From positions 69,237,118 to 69,301,117 of the forward strand of contig CM049317.1 in assembly GCA_026874595.1 (NCBI GenBank): 64,000 bases of DNA. The letters are read 5' to 3'. Position 1 is the first letter of the stretch; each line of letters opens with the position of its first letter. Under the pieces are notes generated by a model. That model did no database searches. It was not told the origin of the DNA and saw only the letters and a program-made list of their open reading frames with translations. Below, piece after piece: positions 52,368 to 64,000 of the stretch. The stretch comes from Sipunculus nudus. Taxonomy: Eukaryota > Annelida > Sipuncula > Golfingiida > Sipunculidae. Made by a program: the position numbers and the translations under genes.

Positions 52368-54400
52368 ACATGCTCAACACATCATAAAATCTGGGAACAA
52401 GCAGGCGGCTTGTATGTTCAAAATAATCTTCCTGTTCACGAGATATAAATTAAGAATATATCACTATGTGTTTTGCATGATTTAAAACGCACAGTGTAAT
52501 ATATGTCTTGTTTTTCACCTACCAGTTCAAGTTACTTTTTAGTTTCTTTGACAAAAATATGTTTATTCGAAGTCAAAATTACCAGATTCCTCGCAAATAA
52601 ACGAATTTCTGACCGAATGACTATAGCCATCTTTCCCCTCCTGAAAGGGAACCAGTATAAACTTATGTGTTGTTTTAAACGTTTTTAACATACTAAAGAT
52701 CAGTTTATGAAATCATATTTTATTTATCAGTACGTGATTAATTACCTGTAGCTGTACCATTTCTCTGTTTTTTTTTTCATTAATATTCTTGAAGAAGCAA
52801 AAGTTAAAACAGTTAAAACTATTAAAATAACATGGGCTGCTCTCATGATATGAAATGGATTGGAATTAAGCTTAATTATATTCTATGTTACAATTGTTAA
52901 AACAAAGGTTTTCGTAACCGCTGAATGTAGAAACTTTTTAGGTCCAAAGAGGTCCATTAAAAATTATCCTTGGAAATCTGGAATAAGGTTACTGTAACTT
53001 ATATCCTCCAAGCTCTGGGGTTAGAACCCCCCCCCCCAGGAATAATTAAAAAATATAAAAATCGTCTTTTTCCAAGAAACAATTTTTTCCAGAAAACCTA
53101 ATTTTAAGCACCCAGAAAGTCAGACAGATCAAAAATCCTGACCGTGACGTCTTGAAATGTATTTTTTAATATAAAGGGAAGTCATGTAATGTCCCCTGTG
53201 ACACCGTGAGGTTACTGTAATCTGTCATGTGTGAGCTGTGTGAAACAATATGAGTTGAGTGCGTTGTATGTCAGATGGACACCACTATTAGTTATTAGCA
53301 GTTACAGTTATACATATTAACTTGGAAGGCTCTAGTAAAACCTCCTTGATGTTACTTATTTTCTAAGGATTATGGGCAAAACAATATGATCTTATATGAT
53401 CTTGAGCACTCTGGAATTCAATTTACACATTGTTCACGGTCCCTTAATATTTTGTACCAGATCATAACATAAAAAATTAATGCATGCATCACCTGTTTAC
53501 TTAATAAATTCAGCTGAGCGTCACTACGCATGGGTCAATTATTTACTTATACGAGACTCATATAATCTAAATACAGAAGAAACAAAATAACAAATTTATA
53601 AGTTACTATGTTATACTAATGACGTGAAATCTTCCATTTTCTGTTTATTGTATACATTAATATTACCTGTTTCTTTGATTCTACTAACTTAATTTTAAGA
53701 ATATTAGAAATACTAAAATGTTATTCGAGGCAGTTTATCTATGCTATGTAGCCTTCTCTTAATCCTTTTTAATTGGATATATAAGGTCATTATTTTAAAA
53801 AGTTAATATAAAGGCAGTTTTCCAGTGGAAGTTATTTATCGAACAATTATAATGACAAATTTTGCATAAATGAAACACTAATTACAAAAACATTAATTAC
53901 AAATCAAGTTGAAATTAAAGAAATATAATTATACTAAAGAAATAAATCCTTTCAGACAATTATTTTTTTATAAATGGCTGACTGATATGTATTGCATGTC
54001 AACATGTATTATTTAATTAATTATCTTTTTAAGAAGTTAGTTAACGCTTGATATGTCCATTACATAAATGAGTTAGTAACTGCTAGCTGTCAGCTGGAAT
54101 TCCTATGTTCCATTTAAAAATGTAACGATAACCAAATTTTACACCTGCTGATCTCTCGTGGGGAATTCACCAATCTATTGCTGCAGGCACCTATTAAAAC
54201 GGTATATTTATGGATAGAAATCAAATATAATATCGTTTTGTCCGTCGGCCGTCCGTATGTCCGTTAACAGTGCATTAATCGCAACCGTTTCACAATACGT
54301 TGAAATGTGATACAAAAGCTCCGTTATGTGAATAGCTATGTTTCTTTGCATGTGATTGATCATGGAGTGTTTTATCTGTTTCTGCACACGGATTGCACCA
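52367..54400. other. non-coding AT-rich stretch
   Basis: No exon is supported. Phrases typical of the AGGTCA repeat family (ggttactgtaacttatatcctccaagctctgggg) begin at about 52985. Confidence 0.4.
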
Positions 54401-55620
54401 CCTGTATTTTTTTTTTTAGCTCAGCTGACTTTCAGTCATGCTGGCCTATAATGTCTTTGTCCGTCGTCCTTCCGGCTGTCCGGCCGGCCGTCCGGCCGTT
54501 AGCAGGGCAGAAATCGTAACCGTAGGGGCTAGGGCCATGAACCCTATGCAGTCTTAGAGGTTCTAAAAAGATTTCCTTAAAAATATGAAATAAGGTCACT
54601 GCTACCTATATTCTCGAAGTTATGGGGTGTGTTTGCACCCCCCAGAAATAATTCTTTTAGCCAAAATTTTTATCCCAAATCTTCCATCTTTCACATACAG
54701 CTTACCTACCAACAGGGGAAGAACCATAATTATTTTAAAGTCACAAGGTCAAAGGTCAAGGTCACGGAACCAAATTCTTTGAAAAGCCTGTGGATGCATT
54801 TTAAGCCAAATCTTTCATCCCAATTCTTTGATCTTTCACATACGGCTCACCTACTAAGTGGGAGAAAAATCCTTTAGATGTTGAGGTCACAAGATCAAAG
54901 GTCAGAGTCTCAGGATCCACTTCTTTGAAAAAGGTTGTGGACACATTTCAAGCTAAACCTTTCATTCCAAACCTTTCAACACTGATATCTGCCGACAGGG
55001 GAAAAAACCTGTTGATTTTGAGGTCAAAGGTCAAGTTCACAACACCCTCTTCTTGCGTGGAGTCGTTTTCAGGCAAACTTTTCAATATATACTTTCAATC
55101 TGTCATATATGGCTTACCTTCCAATTGGGGAAGAAGCCTATTGATGTTGAGTTCAAAAGGTCAAAGGTCAAGGTCACAATATTGTTCTAAATGCTTGTGA
55201 ACATATTTCAAGTGAAACTGTTCAACCTAAACCTTCAGTCTTTCACATATGCCACATCTATGCATCACTGATTATGATTCAAACTTCATATTTATTGGTC
55301 TTTTTGCATGAAGAAATAACTAATTGATTTTGAGGTCAGCTGGCCAGGAGGTTAAAGGTTGCAGGTCTGAGTTATTCACTCATTGGTTGACAAGTAATTA
55401 CACCCGGCCAGATGTAAGTGGTAAGTGGTTACCCATCATTTAGAAAGAATCCATTTGATATGTGGGGAAAAGGCCAAGGTCATAGGTCAGGGATGTTCAC
55501 AATAACTTATTTTGTAGACCATCTCTGTTTTTCTTGCACATAATTGCACTCAAACTGGTACATCTCACTGTGTGGCTGTAATTGTGAGTGATGCTGGTGA
55601 CATATGACTCTCTTTTGCAT
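54400..55620 (+). repeat. interspersed repeat with AGGTCA tandem units
   Basis: It starts with 'tttagctcagctgactttcagtcatgctgg' and 'gtccgtcgtccttccggctgtccggccggccgtccggccg'. It continues as units of about 130-140 bp that each end in aggtcaaaggtcaaggtcac-like words (about 54740, 54880, 55020, 55155, 55335). No open frame persists through it. The type is common in bivalve genomes, from general knowledge. Confidence 0.75.
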
Positions 55621-56269
55621 CCGCCCTTAAGTGAAAAGGCTGAGTGATAAATACCTCGTTACTACATAACAAAAACTTCAGCCAGGCATTAAGACTGTGA
55701 GAGTATAGTATTAAGGTTTAGCTACTGATTTATTAGACGATGGGAACATTTTGCAGTTTATTTTATGGAATCATAGCAATGAACTTAGTTTCCTAGATAT
55801 CTGAATATTTTTATATAAATCACCGGATATAAAAGCAAATGTTTGTTCTCATAATATGTGGATGTGTACCGTTTACTGTTCTTCCTAAAAATGTTTTCCA
55901 GTTTCACTCAGTGAATTGATATAAGGCCTTCACTTAAACAGTAATCTAACAGTTCACAAATAACGTTATAGTTATGCAATTATTGTTATGCTTGCCCTTT
56001 GATACCATAGCAGGACAGGTGTTGGGGAAGGCTTTAAATACAGGTCATGCTTGTCAGCTGAGCGTCATGAACCATGGGTCACTTGTCTATTTTTTTACGT
56101 TTTTTTTAAACCCTCAAATACAGTCTCAACTATTAACAGGGCACAAGTCATCGCTGTTTGACCTAAATTTTCTTACTTGTCATCTGAAGAGATCCATGGA
56201 AATCCATGGAAATCTAAAATTAGGTCTCTGTTGGTTTTCTCGTGTCATCCAACCGTACATGTGCTTTTG

Positions 56270-57130
56270 GTGAAATTGTTCATATCTTAGGAGTGGTTCA
56301 AGATATTGGTTGAAATTCGGCATATCCATCCATCTTAGAAATTTTTCTCGTAAAAAGACAGGTGTTGACCCCTACCTTCCCGATTTTGTAGAATTAATAA
56401 ATGCTTTTTTCTCAGGAGTGAGTTGCCATATTGGCCAGAAAATGTACATACTCATGTTATCTTTGACTCCTCCATCATATTCTCAAGACTTGTGGCGCCA
56501 TCTGCAATCGTTTTCCCTAGGCGTCCATCTGTTTTCGAGTTTAAAATGTGAAAACTCCAGTATGTGAATAACTAATGCACTGACGGCCATGATACTTTGC
56601 ATGCATATTGATCACAGAATGTTTCATTAGTTTTTCTACACTGGTGGCGCCTGATGTATTTTTTCTCACCATTTTTAAGGCATTTTTTCCCTAATTCCCT
56701 AATTTTTCCCTGCTAACTTGAAATCCAGAGGGACTAACAATTTAACTCCTTGGAAACCTACCTGAAATTAGGACTCTGTTTCCCATATTCTCTGTGCTAT
56801 GGGGCTCGTAAGTACCCCGAAGACTATTTAAAAAATGATACAAAACTCCATTATCTGAATAACCAATGCCAGGATAGCTATGATTCTTTGGCTATAAATT
56901 GATCATGGAGTTTTTCATCAGTTTCTGCCGACCGGTGGCACCACCTATATTTTTTTTCAATTTTTACGCATTTTTTCATTGATGAGACCTTCAAATGAAG
57001 TGGACATCTGTCCAAAAAGCACACTATTACCAATTTCAAAGGACTATTTACAAAATTCATGATTTTTGTTGTACTCTGGCAGTCATTTTGCTCAATGTTC
57101 AACATTCCTTGAAATCAGCTGAGCGTTATG
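56270..57130 (+). repeat. dispersed repeat with 'ggtggcgcc' blocks, second site
   Basis: It repeats 'catatcttaggagtggttcaagatattgg', 'cttgtggcgccatctg', 'actggtggcgcctg' and 'ccggtggcaccacctatattttttttc'. The same phrases occur at 44690-45180. Several internal units; no coding. Confidence 0.7.
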
Positions 57131-58060
57131 GCCTATGGTCCACTAGTTTAGGGTAAGGGTTATATAATCTCGGATATACCGAACAGGGAACACATCATGT
57201 CGGTTTAGGTTACTGTGGTTGGCTTCATATTCATGAGACTGATATTTCGCGATTTCTCCATTTTTTAATGTTTCGCGATCTCACCAGAACCTATATCAAA
57301 TCGTAAGGAAAGCCATACCTGTGTATAATAAAATGAGAATAATTCATGAGTTTGTGATATTCTTCTCATATAAAGACGGGCAAAGAGTAGTACAAGTAGT
57401 TAAGTTCAGATTTTAGGGAACTGATTTCCTAACCTGCATGGATGCAACTTACTATTAAATGTCTCACTGTTCTAACCTATTCCCATACAAGTATTGGCTA
57501 CACTAAATAAGAAGGGCATACGCAATTTGCCAATTATCAAGGCGGTTTCATTTTCGCGATTTTTTTCCTTTTCGCGAATTTCGCGAAATTAAAACCCTCG
57601 CGAACAAAAAGACAACCAAAGTATATCTCATGGGTAAAGACTACAAAAAAGGTGTCAGACATGATACTTCATTAAAGGCTTGGGGGGGGAGGCATTTGAA
57701 CATACCCCCTGACTTTTGTGAAGAGGTGGTGGGCCACTTTTTAACCCCCTCTTTTGGGGAATAATACCTTTTTTGCCCCTTCAGAGCAATTCACAATAAT
57801 ATTCAATTTATGTACTTCACATTATGTTTATTTAGTATGGCATATGTTTCAAACGAACTATCCCCCTCAACCCCCCCCCCCCCCCCCCCCCCCGTGCTGC
57901 CCCGCCATTCCCGGCTCACACATTTCCTTATCAAACAAGGCCCATTAGTGTTGTAACTGTCGCGGTTGCACCATTTCAAGTCTCAGCGTATTAATGCCAG
58001 GCGATACGATCGCGTGGTAACCAGATAGAAATAATTTTCTGTGTGTCCAATACGAGCCAA
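57131..58060. other. stretch before the duplicated cassette
   Basis: A C homopolymer of more than 30 bases lies at about 57861-57893. I looked for CTLD exons here, upstream of the duplicated stalk exon, and found none. Confidence 0.45.
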
Positions 58061-61000
58061 GATATGGTACTAGGTGTTCAGGTTTTCAATAGTAATTATT
58101 TATTAACTATTCTCTGATGTTGCAGTCTCTAAAATATCCTTACAGTGATTTAGTGTATATGCTTGGTCAACTACTCGGTCATTCAGAATTTGCAAATAAC
58201 ATAACGCATGGATATTAAATATTTTCTCAGGTTCATTCTTTGAAAAGGCAACTACAGAGCCAGGATTGACAACAGGGACCTCCCTAGATATACCACGTGC
58301 TAAAGAACACATGAGCAATAGGAACGGTTTGTCAGCAGTTTTTTTAACAATAATATTGCTTGTTCATACGTTTTAGGAACATTTAGATATGATGCTTTCT
58401 TAATGTTAGAGAGATTAGGTACATTTCTGTAAAGCCAGGGGCGGTAACTCGTAACTGTTAAGGAATTGAATAAATAACTTATTCATGATTGTCCATAAAG
58501 GGATAGGTGTAGAAGGTAAAAATAGTGCTACTCCTTAGGGACTATATTTTGTGTTTAATTTTTTTCCCAACTGTGCTGAGGTACATGTAATTATTGATAA
58601 CAAGACAACAATTTCTCTATATATAATATATTGTTTTAGGGCCCATATTTTTAGATATGACTCCCAAAGGATTCACATTGTTGTGTATGTTAATACGAAT
58701 GAACGTTACTAATCACTCATTAAATAATAATAATATTGTACAAGGGAATCGAATCTTACTGAAAAGATGGCAATAATAATATAAAAAATATCAATCAGGT
58801 ATGTGTGATGCTTCTTGATAATGATGTATATATAATTTCCATTGAGACAGAATGTTTCAACGTTCATTTACGAAATGCTACCATTGTCTTCTCCCTTATG
58901 TCTGTTGTGCTGTTGATAATTGTCATATGGCTGTCCATTAAACTACAGAGAAAACATAAGAAGCATGGAGGAAAGGTAAATATTTGGTTGATTAAAGTTT
59001 ATTGCTGAAAAATGCAGCCTATAATTTGATCTGGAAAATATTGGTAACATAATTTTTTAACAGAAGTCTCAGTGTCAGTGTCAACGTTTCTCTAAGAATT
59101 ACGAAATATGGGAGTCACGAGAAATCAGCCCCTGGTACAGTGTTGTCTTGTTGGCGTTCAAGGTTTATTATGTCTGCTTCTCTGAATAAAGGTTCTGTGG
59201 TTAGAGACAAGGACAATGTAATTGCTATTAATGAAGTATTAATCTGGTAATATCAAATTTCACATAGAAAATTGTTTACTGTGAACTATACATTCACTGA
59301 TTTTTTTAACAATTGTAAAATGAAAAAGGTTGAATATGTTATGAGTAATTTTTGCATGTTGCTATCAAAAAAGTCAAAGTAACTGGTTCACAATTACTTA
59401 ATATTTGTTCCAGGGTTTATTTGTCAGTTTTAAGAGACCTCGTAGAAGGTATAACTCATGCATATATATTATTTACTTTGAAGCCTGGACATCCTGAACG
59501 GAGCCCTTTAACAGGGGGAAGCTCAACAGATCATTCTATAAATCAACCAACTGCATCTAGTACCGAACAAGCTGCTAACAGAATACCCGAAAACACAGAA
59601 ACGCAATCCACAGATGGAGGTGACACACCAGAGGTAAGGAAATCAGGTTTTGTGCACGGTCTCAGGAGTATTCTCTATTGTATCTGATCTGTCCGTCTGT
59701 TTTGCAAGATTATTCTAGGGGCATTTAGCCCTATGTTTATTCTACAAACTCCAGAGTAGGACAGAGTGGCGATCAAATGATAATAATCCGTGCCTTGTAT
59801 AAATTCCTTACTAATATAAGAAATTACATCTGGGCCCTGTTGCATTAACGTGGCTGAAGCCTGATATCACCCGTTTTTGACTTAAGCCCGGTGCGAAACG
59901 ACATAAGTCTGTTGCAATAAAATAAAACGAGAAGGCTTAAGCCCGATACAGGGCTTAAGACCTAAGCCTGCTCCGGGGTGGCTTAAGCCCAGGAGAAAGG
60001 CAGCCCATTGTTGTCTGCACGGATTTATGAGACAGCGTTGTCCAGACATTTGTGTTTTGCGAGAACGGAACATATCGATATACCGGGACTATTTATAAAT
60101 AATATATTTGTGATCGAGAGGGGGACGATTGCTCACTTCAACATCTTCACGTTGAGATCCTAGACGGTGAGGTATATATCAATATTAAAAGATCAATGGC
60201 TAATAAACAGGTTAAGCTGCAAATATCTGCAGATTACTAGTGAAGAAACTGATGCATTGAGCCCTAAGCCCAGACGAAGCCTGATACATGAAGTTTGTAG
60301 CGTCCCTGGCAACCAACTGCGTTTGAGAACCTGAACGAAACAGTGTGTTTTCATTTTTGAAAAAGAACATCTGACAGTCAATCCATGTGTACACGTATAA
60401 AAAAAAAATAATAGAAGTTTATAAGGCTACTCATAATTAATTTAAGTGTAGAAAATGTATGTGTACGGTTATTATTAAAATATCAAGAGTCATTTTTCCT
60501 TATCAACTGCAAGGAAACAATAACAATACAAATTGTTGTACTACAGATGGTGGATTATAGTTTAAATGTGTCACCAGCTTTTTTCACTGTGCGATTATGT
60601 CCCAAGAAAAATCGGAAGGCTACTTTGAATAGCGATGTTCAACATAATGTATTTTCATATAAAAATTATCTTATTTATCATATCAACTTCTCCGAAATAT
60701 TTTCCGTCCAAACTCTTGGATTCAATACGATGTTTATGCATAACACCATGCATATAATGGATCCATATATTAATAGCGTATCGCGATTTGTGTGTATCTC
60801 CAGATTACCGGTGGATTTCTGATACCACCGAACGGATTGTTTTGTTCGCCCCAGACCGTGCGTAGCACGGGTATATGCTAGTCCTATAATATTATAGGGC
60901 TTTGGAGGTTCGCCTAAGATCACCCAGGGCCCTCCTATTAGCCCCCCCCCCCCTATAATATTACCACTGCCGTCCAGGGCCTGAGGTGCTGCTGAAAATT

Positions 61001-61817
61001 GCATCTGATTTACCCAAGCTTAATTAGCTACCACCAGATGCGACCTGCTACAGCGAGAGCGTTCTATGACGCAAGTGACCACCGGTCATATCACGCGCAC
61101 TCAACCGTTCTTCAAAGCGGCCGCCCAATGCAGAAATGAGCTGCGGTAATCAGATACGATAAGCTCGTGCGCGTCAGTGCGTCTCCATGTGGCAGCTATT
61201 TCGAAAAGCAACAGGCCCTCCGCGCAAGTACGATATGCAGTAAGTCCGAACGCGATTAATAGGGTGTTCAAATCAAAAACGCTTCCCGTAACATGCGGAG
61301 AAGTACTAATTTATTTAAAGTTTTGATTAGTATTTCCTCAGATCATTATGCTTGTTGATTTTAAATATCCATCCTGATGATACAATGCGGTTTGACGCTT
61401 TCATTTTTATTTTCGATATTCATTCTAATGTTCATATAATGAAAATAAAATGTCGCATTCATTTGCCAGAAATCCGATGATTTTGGTGATATACAGAAGA
61501 GATCCGAACCAGGTCTGAATGGTGCCACAGTCTTAGGAGCAAGAGAAGACCCAACAGCCAGTAATCCTGAAAATCAACATATGATGACCTCTGACCCATC
61601 CACATCTACAGCAGCCGTTTGCGGTGAAAACGAAACCAGCGACAAGGTGACTGAAAGTGTTGAAGCTTCTAGTGGACACTCCGTCAGTTTAGCAACTCCT
61701 TTGTCGGAAACAAACCATGAAACCACAGAAGCATCCGCCGAGGAAGCTGAAAACAAGGAGAACTGGAACAAGGAGTCCCTTCTAGGAGAACAAAATATGA
61801 AAGGGAAGACTGAATGA
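58060..61817 (+). CDS. stalk-TM-tail cassette, partial duplicate of the receptor gene
   Basis: Exons: 58231-58326 (stalk, phase 1-1), 58851-58975 (TM, phase 1-0), 59484-59633 (T1-like, phase 0-0), 61470-61817 (terminal). Similarity to the first gene begins inside its intron 5 (about 16470 matches 58060) and includes intron sequence, so this is a segmental duplication. All four exons are open with intact splice sites; together they give about 238 residues. The ectodomain CTLD exons are missing, so either they lie far upstream, other exons have been captured, or the cassette is inactive. There is no repeat array and no UPA-like module; the cytoplasmic end is a single acidic exon. Confidence 0.65.
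58231..58326 (+). CDS. cassette stalk exon
   Basis: 96 bp, phase 1-1, acceptor attttctcag, donor aacg|gtttgt. It encodes SFFEKATTEPGLTTGTSLDI then PRAKEHMSNRN. It matches exon 6 of the first gene. Confidence 0.65.
58851..58975 (+). CDS. cassette transmembrane exon
   Basis: Acceptor attgagacag (phase 1), donor aaag|gtaaat (phase 0). It encodes CFNVHLRNATIVFSLMSVVL, then LIIVIWLSIKLQRKHKKHGG and K. A clear membrane helix is followed by a basic stop-transfer. It shows the intact form of the exon that is truncated at 17328-17434. Confidence 0.75.
59484..59633 (+). CDS. cassette tail exon T1'
   Basis: 50 codons, phase 0-0, donor ccagag|gtaagg. It encodes SPLTGGSSTDHSINQPTASS and ends ETQSTDGGDTPE. 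It aligns with T1 at 20826-20969. Confidence 0.65.
59634..61469. other. intron with a possible palindromic repeat element
   Basis: At 59830-60010 the words 'ggcttaagcc', 'aagcccggtgc' and 'agggcttaagacc' recur on both strands, and 'gccctaagcccagacgaagcctgatacatg' at 60260-60292 echoes 'gaagcctgatatcac' at 59863. It is probably an old transposon. A C run lies at 60943-60953. Confidence 0.4.
61470..61817 (+). CDS. cassette terminal cytoplasmic exon
   Basis: 115 codons and TGA at 61815-61817, acceptor catttgccag, phase 0. It encodes KSDDFGDIQKRSEPGLNGAT, then a long Ser/Thr/Glu-rich disordered stretch (ETSDKVTESVEASSGHSVSL) and ends NMKGKTE. No domain is recognised. Confidence 0.6.
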   Translation, partial: KSDDFGDIQKRSEPGLNGATVLGAREDPTASNPENQHMMTSDPSTSTAAVCGENETSDKVTESVEASSGHSVSLATPLSETNHETTEASAEEAENKENWNKESLLGEQNMKGKTE

Positions 61818-63059
61818 ATACTTTACTCCCGAAAAAAAATGAATCATTGTGTTGTGACCTATATCATATTTGCCTTTAAGTCTAACGCACAGCCGGGTTT
61901 ACATATTTGCCAGACGTGCTACAAGCCATTTTTTTTTTCAAACTTGCGGGATCCTCATTTTTCGAGAAAAAAAGAATCAACTCAAATGTTTAACATTGAA
62001 TACAAATTTGTAACTATCAAAAATCAACTGTGTACACAGGACAAAAAAATGCGTATGTAAAAATCCAAGAATACAGGAATACATCGATGGGCTTACGGAC
62101 AGCACTTTTCCTTTACTTTTAAGCTTTCGCTGCTTGGTAAAATTACACACGAAAGGGGACAATTACAGCCACCACAGTGTAGAGAAATGTTAACAGTTCA
62201 GCAACAAAAACTTACTTTTTGTTTTGTATGTATTGATGCTTATAGATTTTATAGCATCCGCTTTGTTAATATAATGGACAATTTAGTGGAGGATTCTATA
62301 AACATTATATATCATAATTATTTTCACTATATTCTACATTTTCAAAATATTTGAAAACAAAATTACCTTTTGTTATTAATATCATATTTGCTTTTTTCTT
62401 TATATATAACACTATATTACATTATATTACAATACACACACACACACACATATATATTTACAACTGTTGGTTGAATATAAATTAATCCCCTGTATTCGCC
62501 AGCTCTGCTGTGAGTGTTTCTACATACCGCTAACCTACGCATTTCAAAATCAGCCCATTGTAATTATATATCATTCAATATACCCTAAATAAACAATAAA
62601 CTTCATACCATTCTAGTTTTACTTGTTCTACATTGTATTATAGTTTAGGTTTAAAACATCACCGATTGCATGGCATTTAATTTTAGCTGATTAACAAACC
62701 CCTAAGCACACAGATATAATCTTTTAATTTTTCACATTGTAATGGCCGAGTTCAAGGTGTAACATGCCGGTACAAAAATGCATACAGTGCAACCTATAAA
62801 ATGACGGCACCCGTGGAAATGGACCGATGGCGCAAACCAATCGACCAATGAGTCCGCCAATCGGTCGTCATAAGATATAATGCTATAAATGATGTACATC
62901 GGCCGATGGTTTGACCCAACGCCCAATGGCACAAGACCATCTGCTCATGGGTCAGCGCAATCGGTCGACATAAAGTATCAAGCTGTACATTGCAGATACA
63001 ATATAAGTAACATACACTATGCATATAATAAGTAACAAACACAAGATTTCACACTGTAA
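61818..63059. other. non-coding stretch with a short direct repeat
   Basis: A (CA)n tract lies at 62432-62451. A duplicated phrase 'atggcgcaaaccaatcgaccaatgagtc' / 'atggcacaagaccatctgctcatgggtc' with 'aatcggtcg..cataa' occurs at 62827-62975. No exon. Confidence 0.45.
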
Positions 63060-63320
63060 AATGCATGTACAATGAATAATTGTTTATTTAGACTAGAAAA
63101 ACGAACTGTCACTGTTGCTGGAAATGGAGAGTGGTTCCCGCTAGGCAGATGCATCTTTGGCCTGATGATATCGTGCACCAATGTAATTCTGGCTACAAGG
63201 ATCATTGCCCACAAGGAGGGTTTCGCATAAGCTATAGCTAAGACTCCACAGTCACTGATGTTGGTCTGTTTGTGAACGTTCATTAACTGAAGGGTTAGTT
63301 CCTCTGGACTAATCTCCATG
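63060..63320 (-). pseudogene. Ulp1/C48-like peptidase fragment
   Basis: The minus strand encodes QLMNVHKQTNISDCGVLAIA. The DCG with a following hydrophobic helix is the catalytic Cys context of Ulp1-type (C48) cysteine peptidases, common in transposon-derived genes of invertebrates. Directly after AYA the frame shifts by one; the continuation LLVGNDPCSQNYIGARYHQA is in the next frame and ends in a stop at about 63143. The His and Asp part is not seen. It is probably a transposon-derived pseudogene. Confidence 0.6.
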
Positions 63321-64000
63321 AATTTCGCAATGAGGGTTTAGGTTGAAGCGGATGGTTTCTTTCACAGATAGTCATACACGAAGACGGTACTGTTTTTATC
63401 TCCAGTGTTAGATGCTGTGTCAATGGTGCCTATTCACAGGACAAATTTGAACAAACTCGTCTGTTTGGCCCCAATTCGCCTCATTGTTGTACAGTGTCTT
63501 TCAGGCCCTCGTACTCAGGATGGCCCTGCGCATGATATGACTTCCTGTCTACATATATTTGTCAATAAAAAAACTCTCAATAACAATTTATATAATTCGA
63601 GCAGTTACCGACACATTATATCATGTCACCGAGCATAAAATTATACACCAATACAAAATTTGTATTAACCTGGTATTACATCAATCCTTTATCTTATGTT
63701 CTGTTTTTCCTCTTATCATCTAACACCAGGCCTTGGGCTGTTTTTAGCAGTTGCTAATTGAGGCAGTCGTACTTGCTATTGTGTCTCTTGAAAATCTATC
63801 TTCATGATTATTTTTCTTTCTATCATAGAACAATAATTATTAACTCCGTTTTGGTAAAACGCAGACCAGACATGGGATGAATGCAGGAGAAATGTATTCA
63901 AATAAGAATACAGCAGGGGTACACGAATACGAATACAAATACAAATATAATCATTGATATAAGTATGACTACAATTACCTCAAACATCTATTCATTCAGA
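63321..64000. other. right end of the window
   Basis: No supported feature; 63405-63640 has an open frame without protein-like pattern. Confidence 0.35.

Noticed and set aside
55974-56567. Frames of 99 and 85 codons
   Set aside because: They fall in the dispersed 'ggtggcgcc' repeat and adjoining repeats, with no family pattern.

Overview
This window is animal nuclear DNA, most likely from a marine bivalve or another lophotrochozoan. It is AT-rich and gene-sparse. Short exons with consensus splice sites sit among long introns, LTR retrotransposons, minisatellites and (TA)n tracts. The interspersed repeat styles (AGGTCA-rich repeats, elements carrying internal tandem arrays, a tRNA-derived SINE) are familiar from bivalve genomes. 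The taxon is an inference. Exon models were built by hand from reading frame, splice sites and intron phase; no transcript data were used.

Layout. 1-6017: a decayed Gypsy/Ty3-type LTR retrotransposon on the minus strand, cut off at the left edge of the window. 8094-17434 (+): a seven-exon gene for a membrane receptor with a signal peptide, two C-type-lectin-like domains (CTLDs), a stalk and a transmembrane helix. All internal splice junctions are phase 1. It carries an in-frame TGA in CTLD2 and a stop plus a lost splice donor in the membrane exon. Its long introns hold a SINE, a 25-bp minisatellite and a second, unrelated Gypsy remnant. 18365-20470: a repeat element holding two different tandem arrays.

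20826-32899 (+): a run of 17 exons, all phase 0. It starts with a tail exon (T1). Then comes an amplified array of eight 132/135-bp exons in an A-B-A-B order, then a short related exon, then three exons forming a beta-rich module that partly resembles the UPA domain of UNC5, ankyrin and PIDD proteins, then small acidic exons ending in TAA. A partial duplicate at 58060-61817 joins a closely similar stalk and membrane exon to a T1-like exon in a compatible phase. I therefore infer that the ancestral gene was one receptor: CTLD-CTLD-stalk-TM-repeat tail-UPA-like module. The link is broken in this copy.

34890-39045: a second copy of the same Gypsy family, truncated, on the minus strand. 40862-41121: a MITE-like inverted-repeat element. 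41953-42935: a probable solo LTR on the plus strand. 43001-47251 (-): a tentative four-exon gene of unknown family. 47332-48276 (-): an intact intronless class A GPCR with prostanoid-receptor-like features. 51295-52313 (-): three exons paralogous to the UPA-like module. 54400-57130: interspersed and tandem repeats containing AGGTCA direct repeats. 58060-61817 (+): the orphan stalk-TM-tail cassette. 63060-63320 (-): a frameshifted Ulp1/C48-like peptidase fragment.

The main biological story is a locus of lectin-type receptors whose cytoplasmic tail grows by exon amplification and which probably ends in a signalling-type beta module, with a second copy of that module nearby on the other strand.
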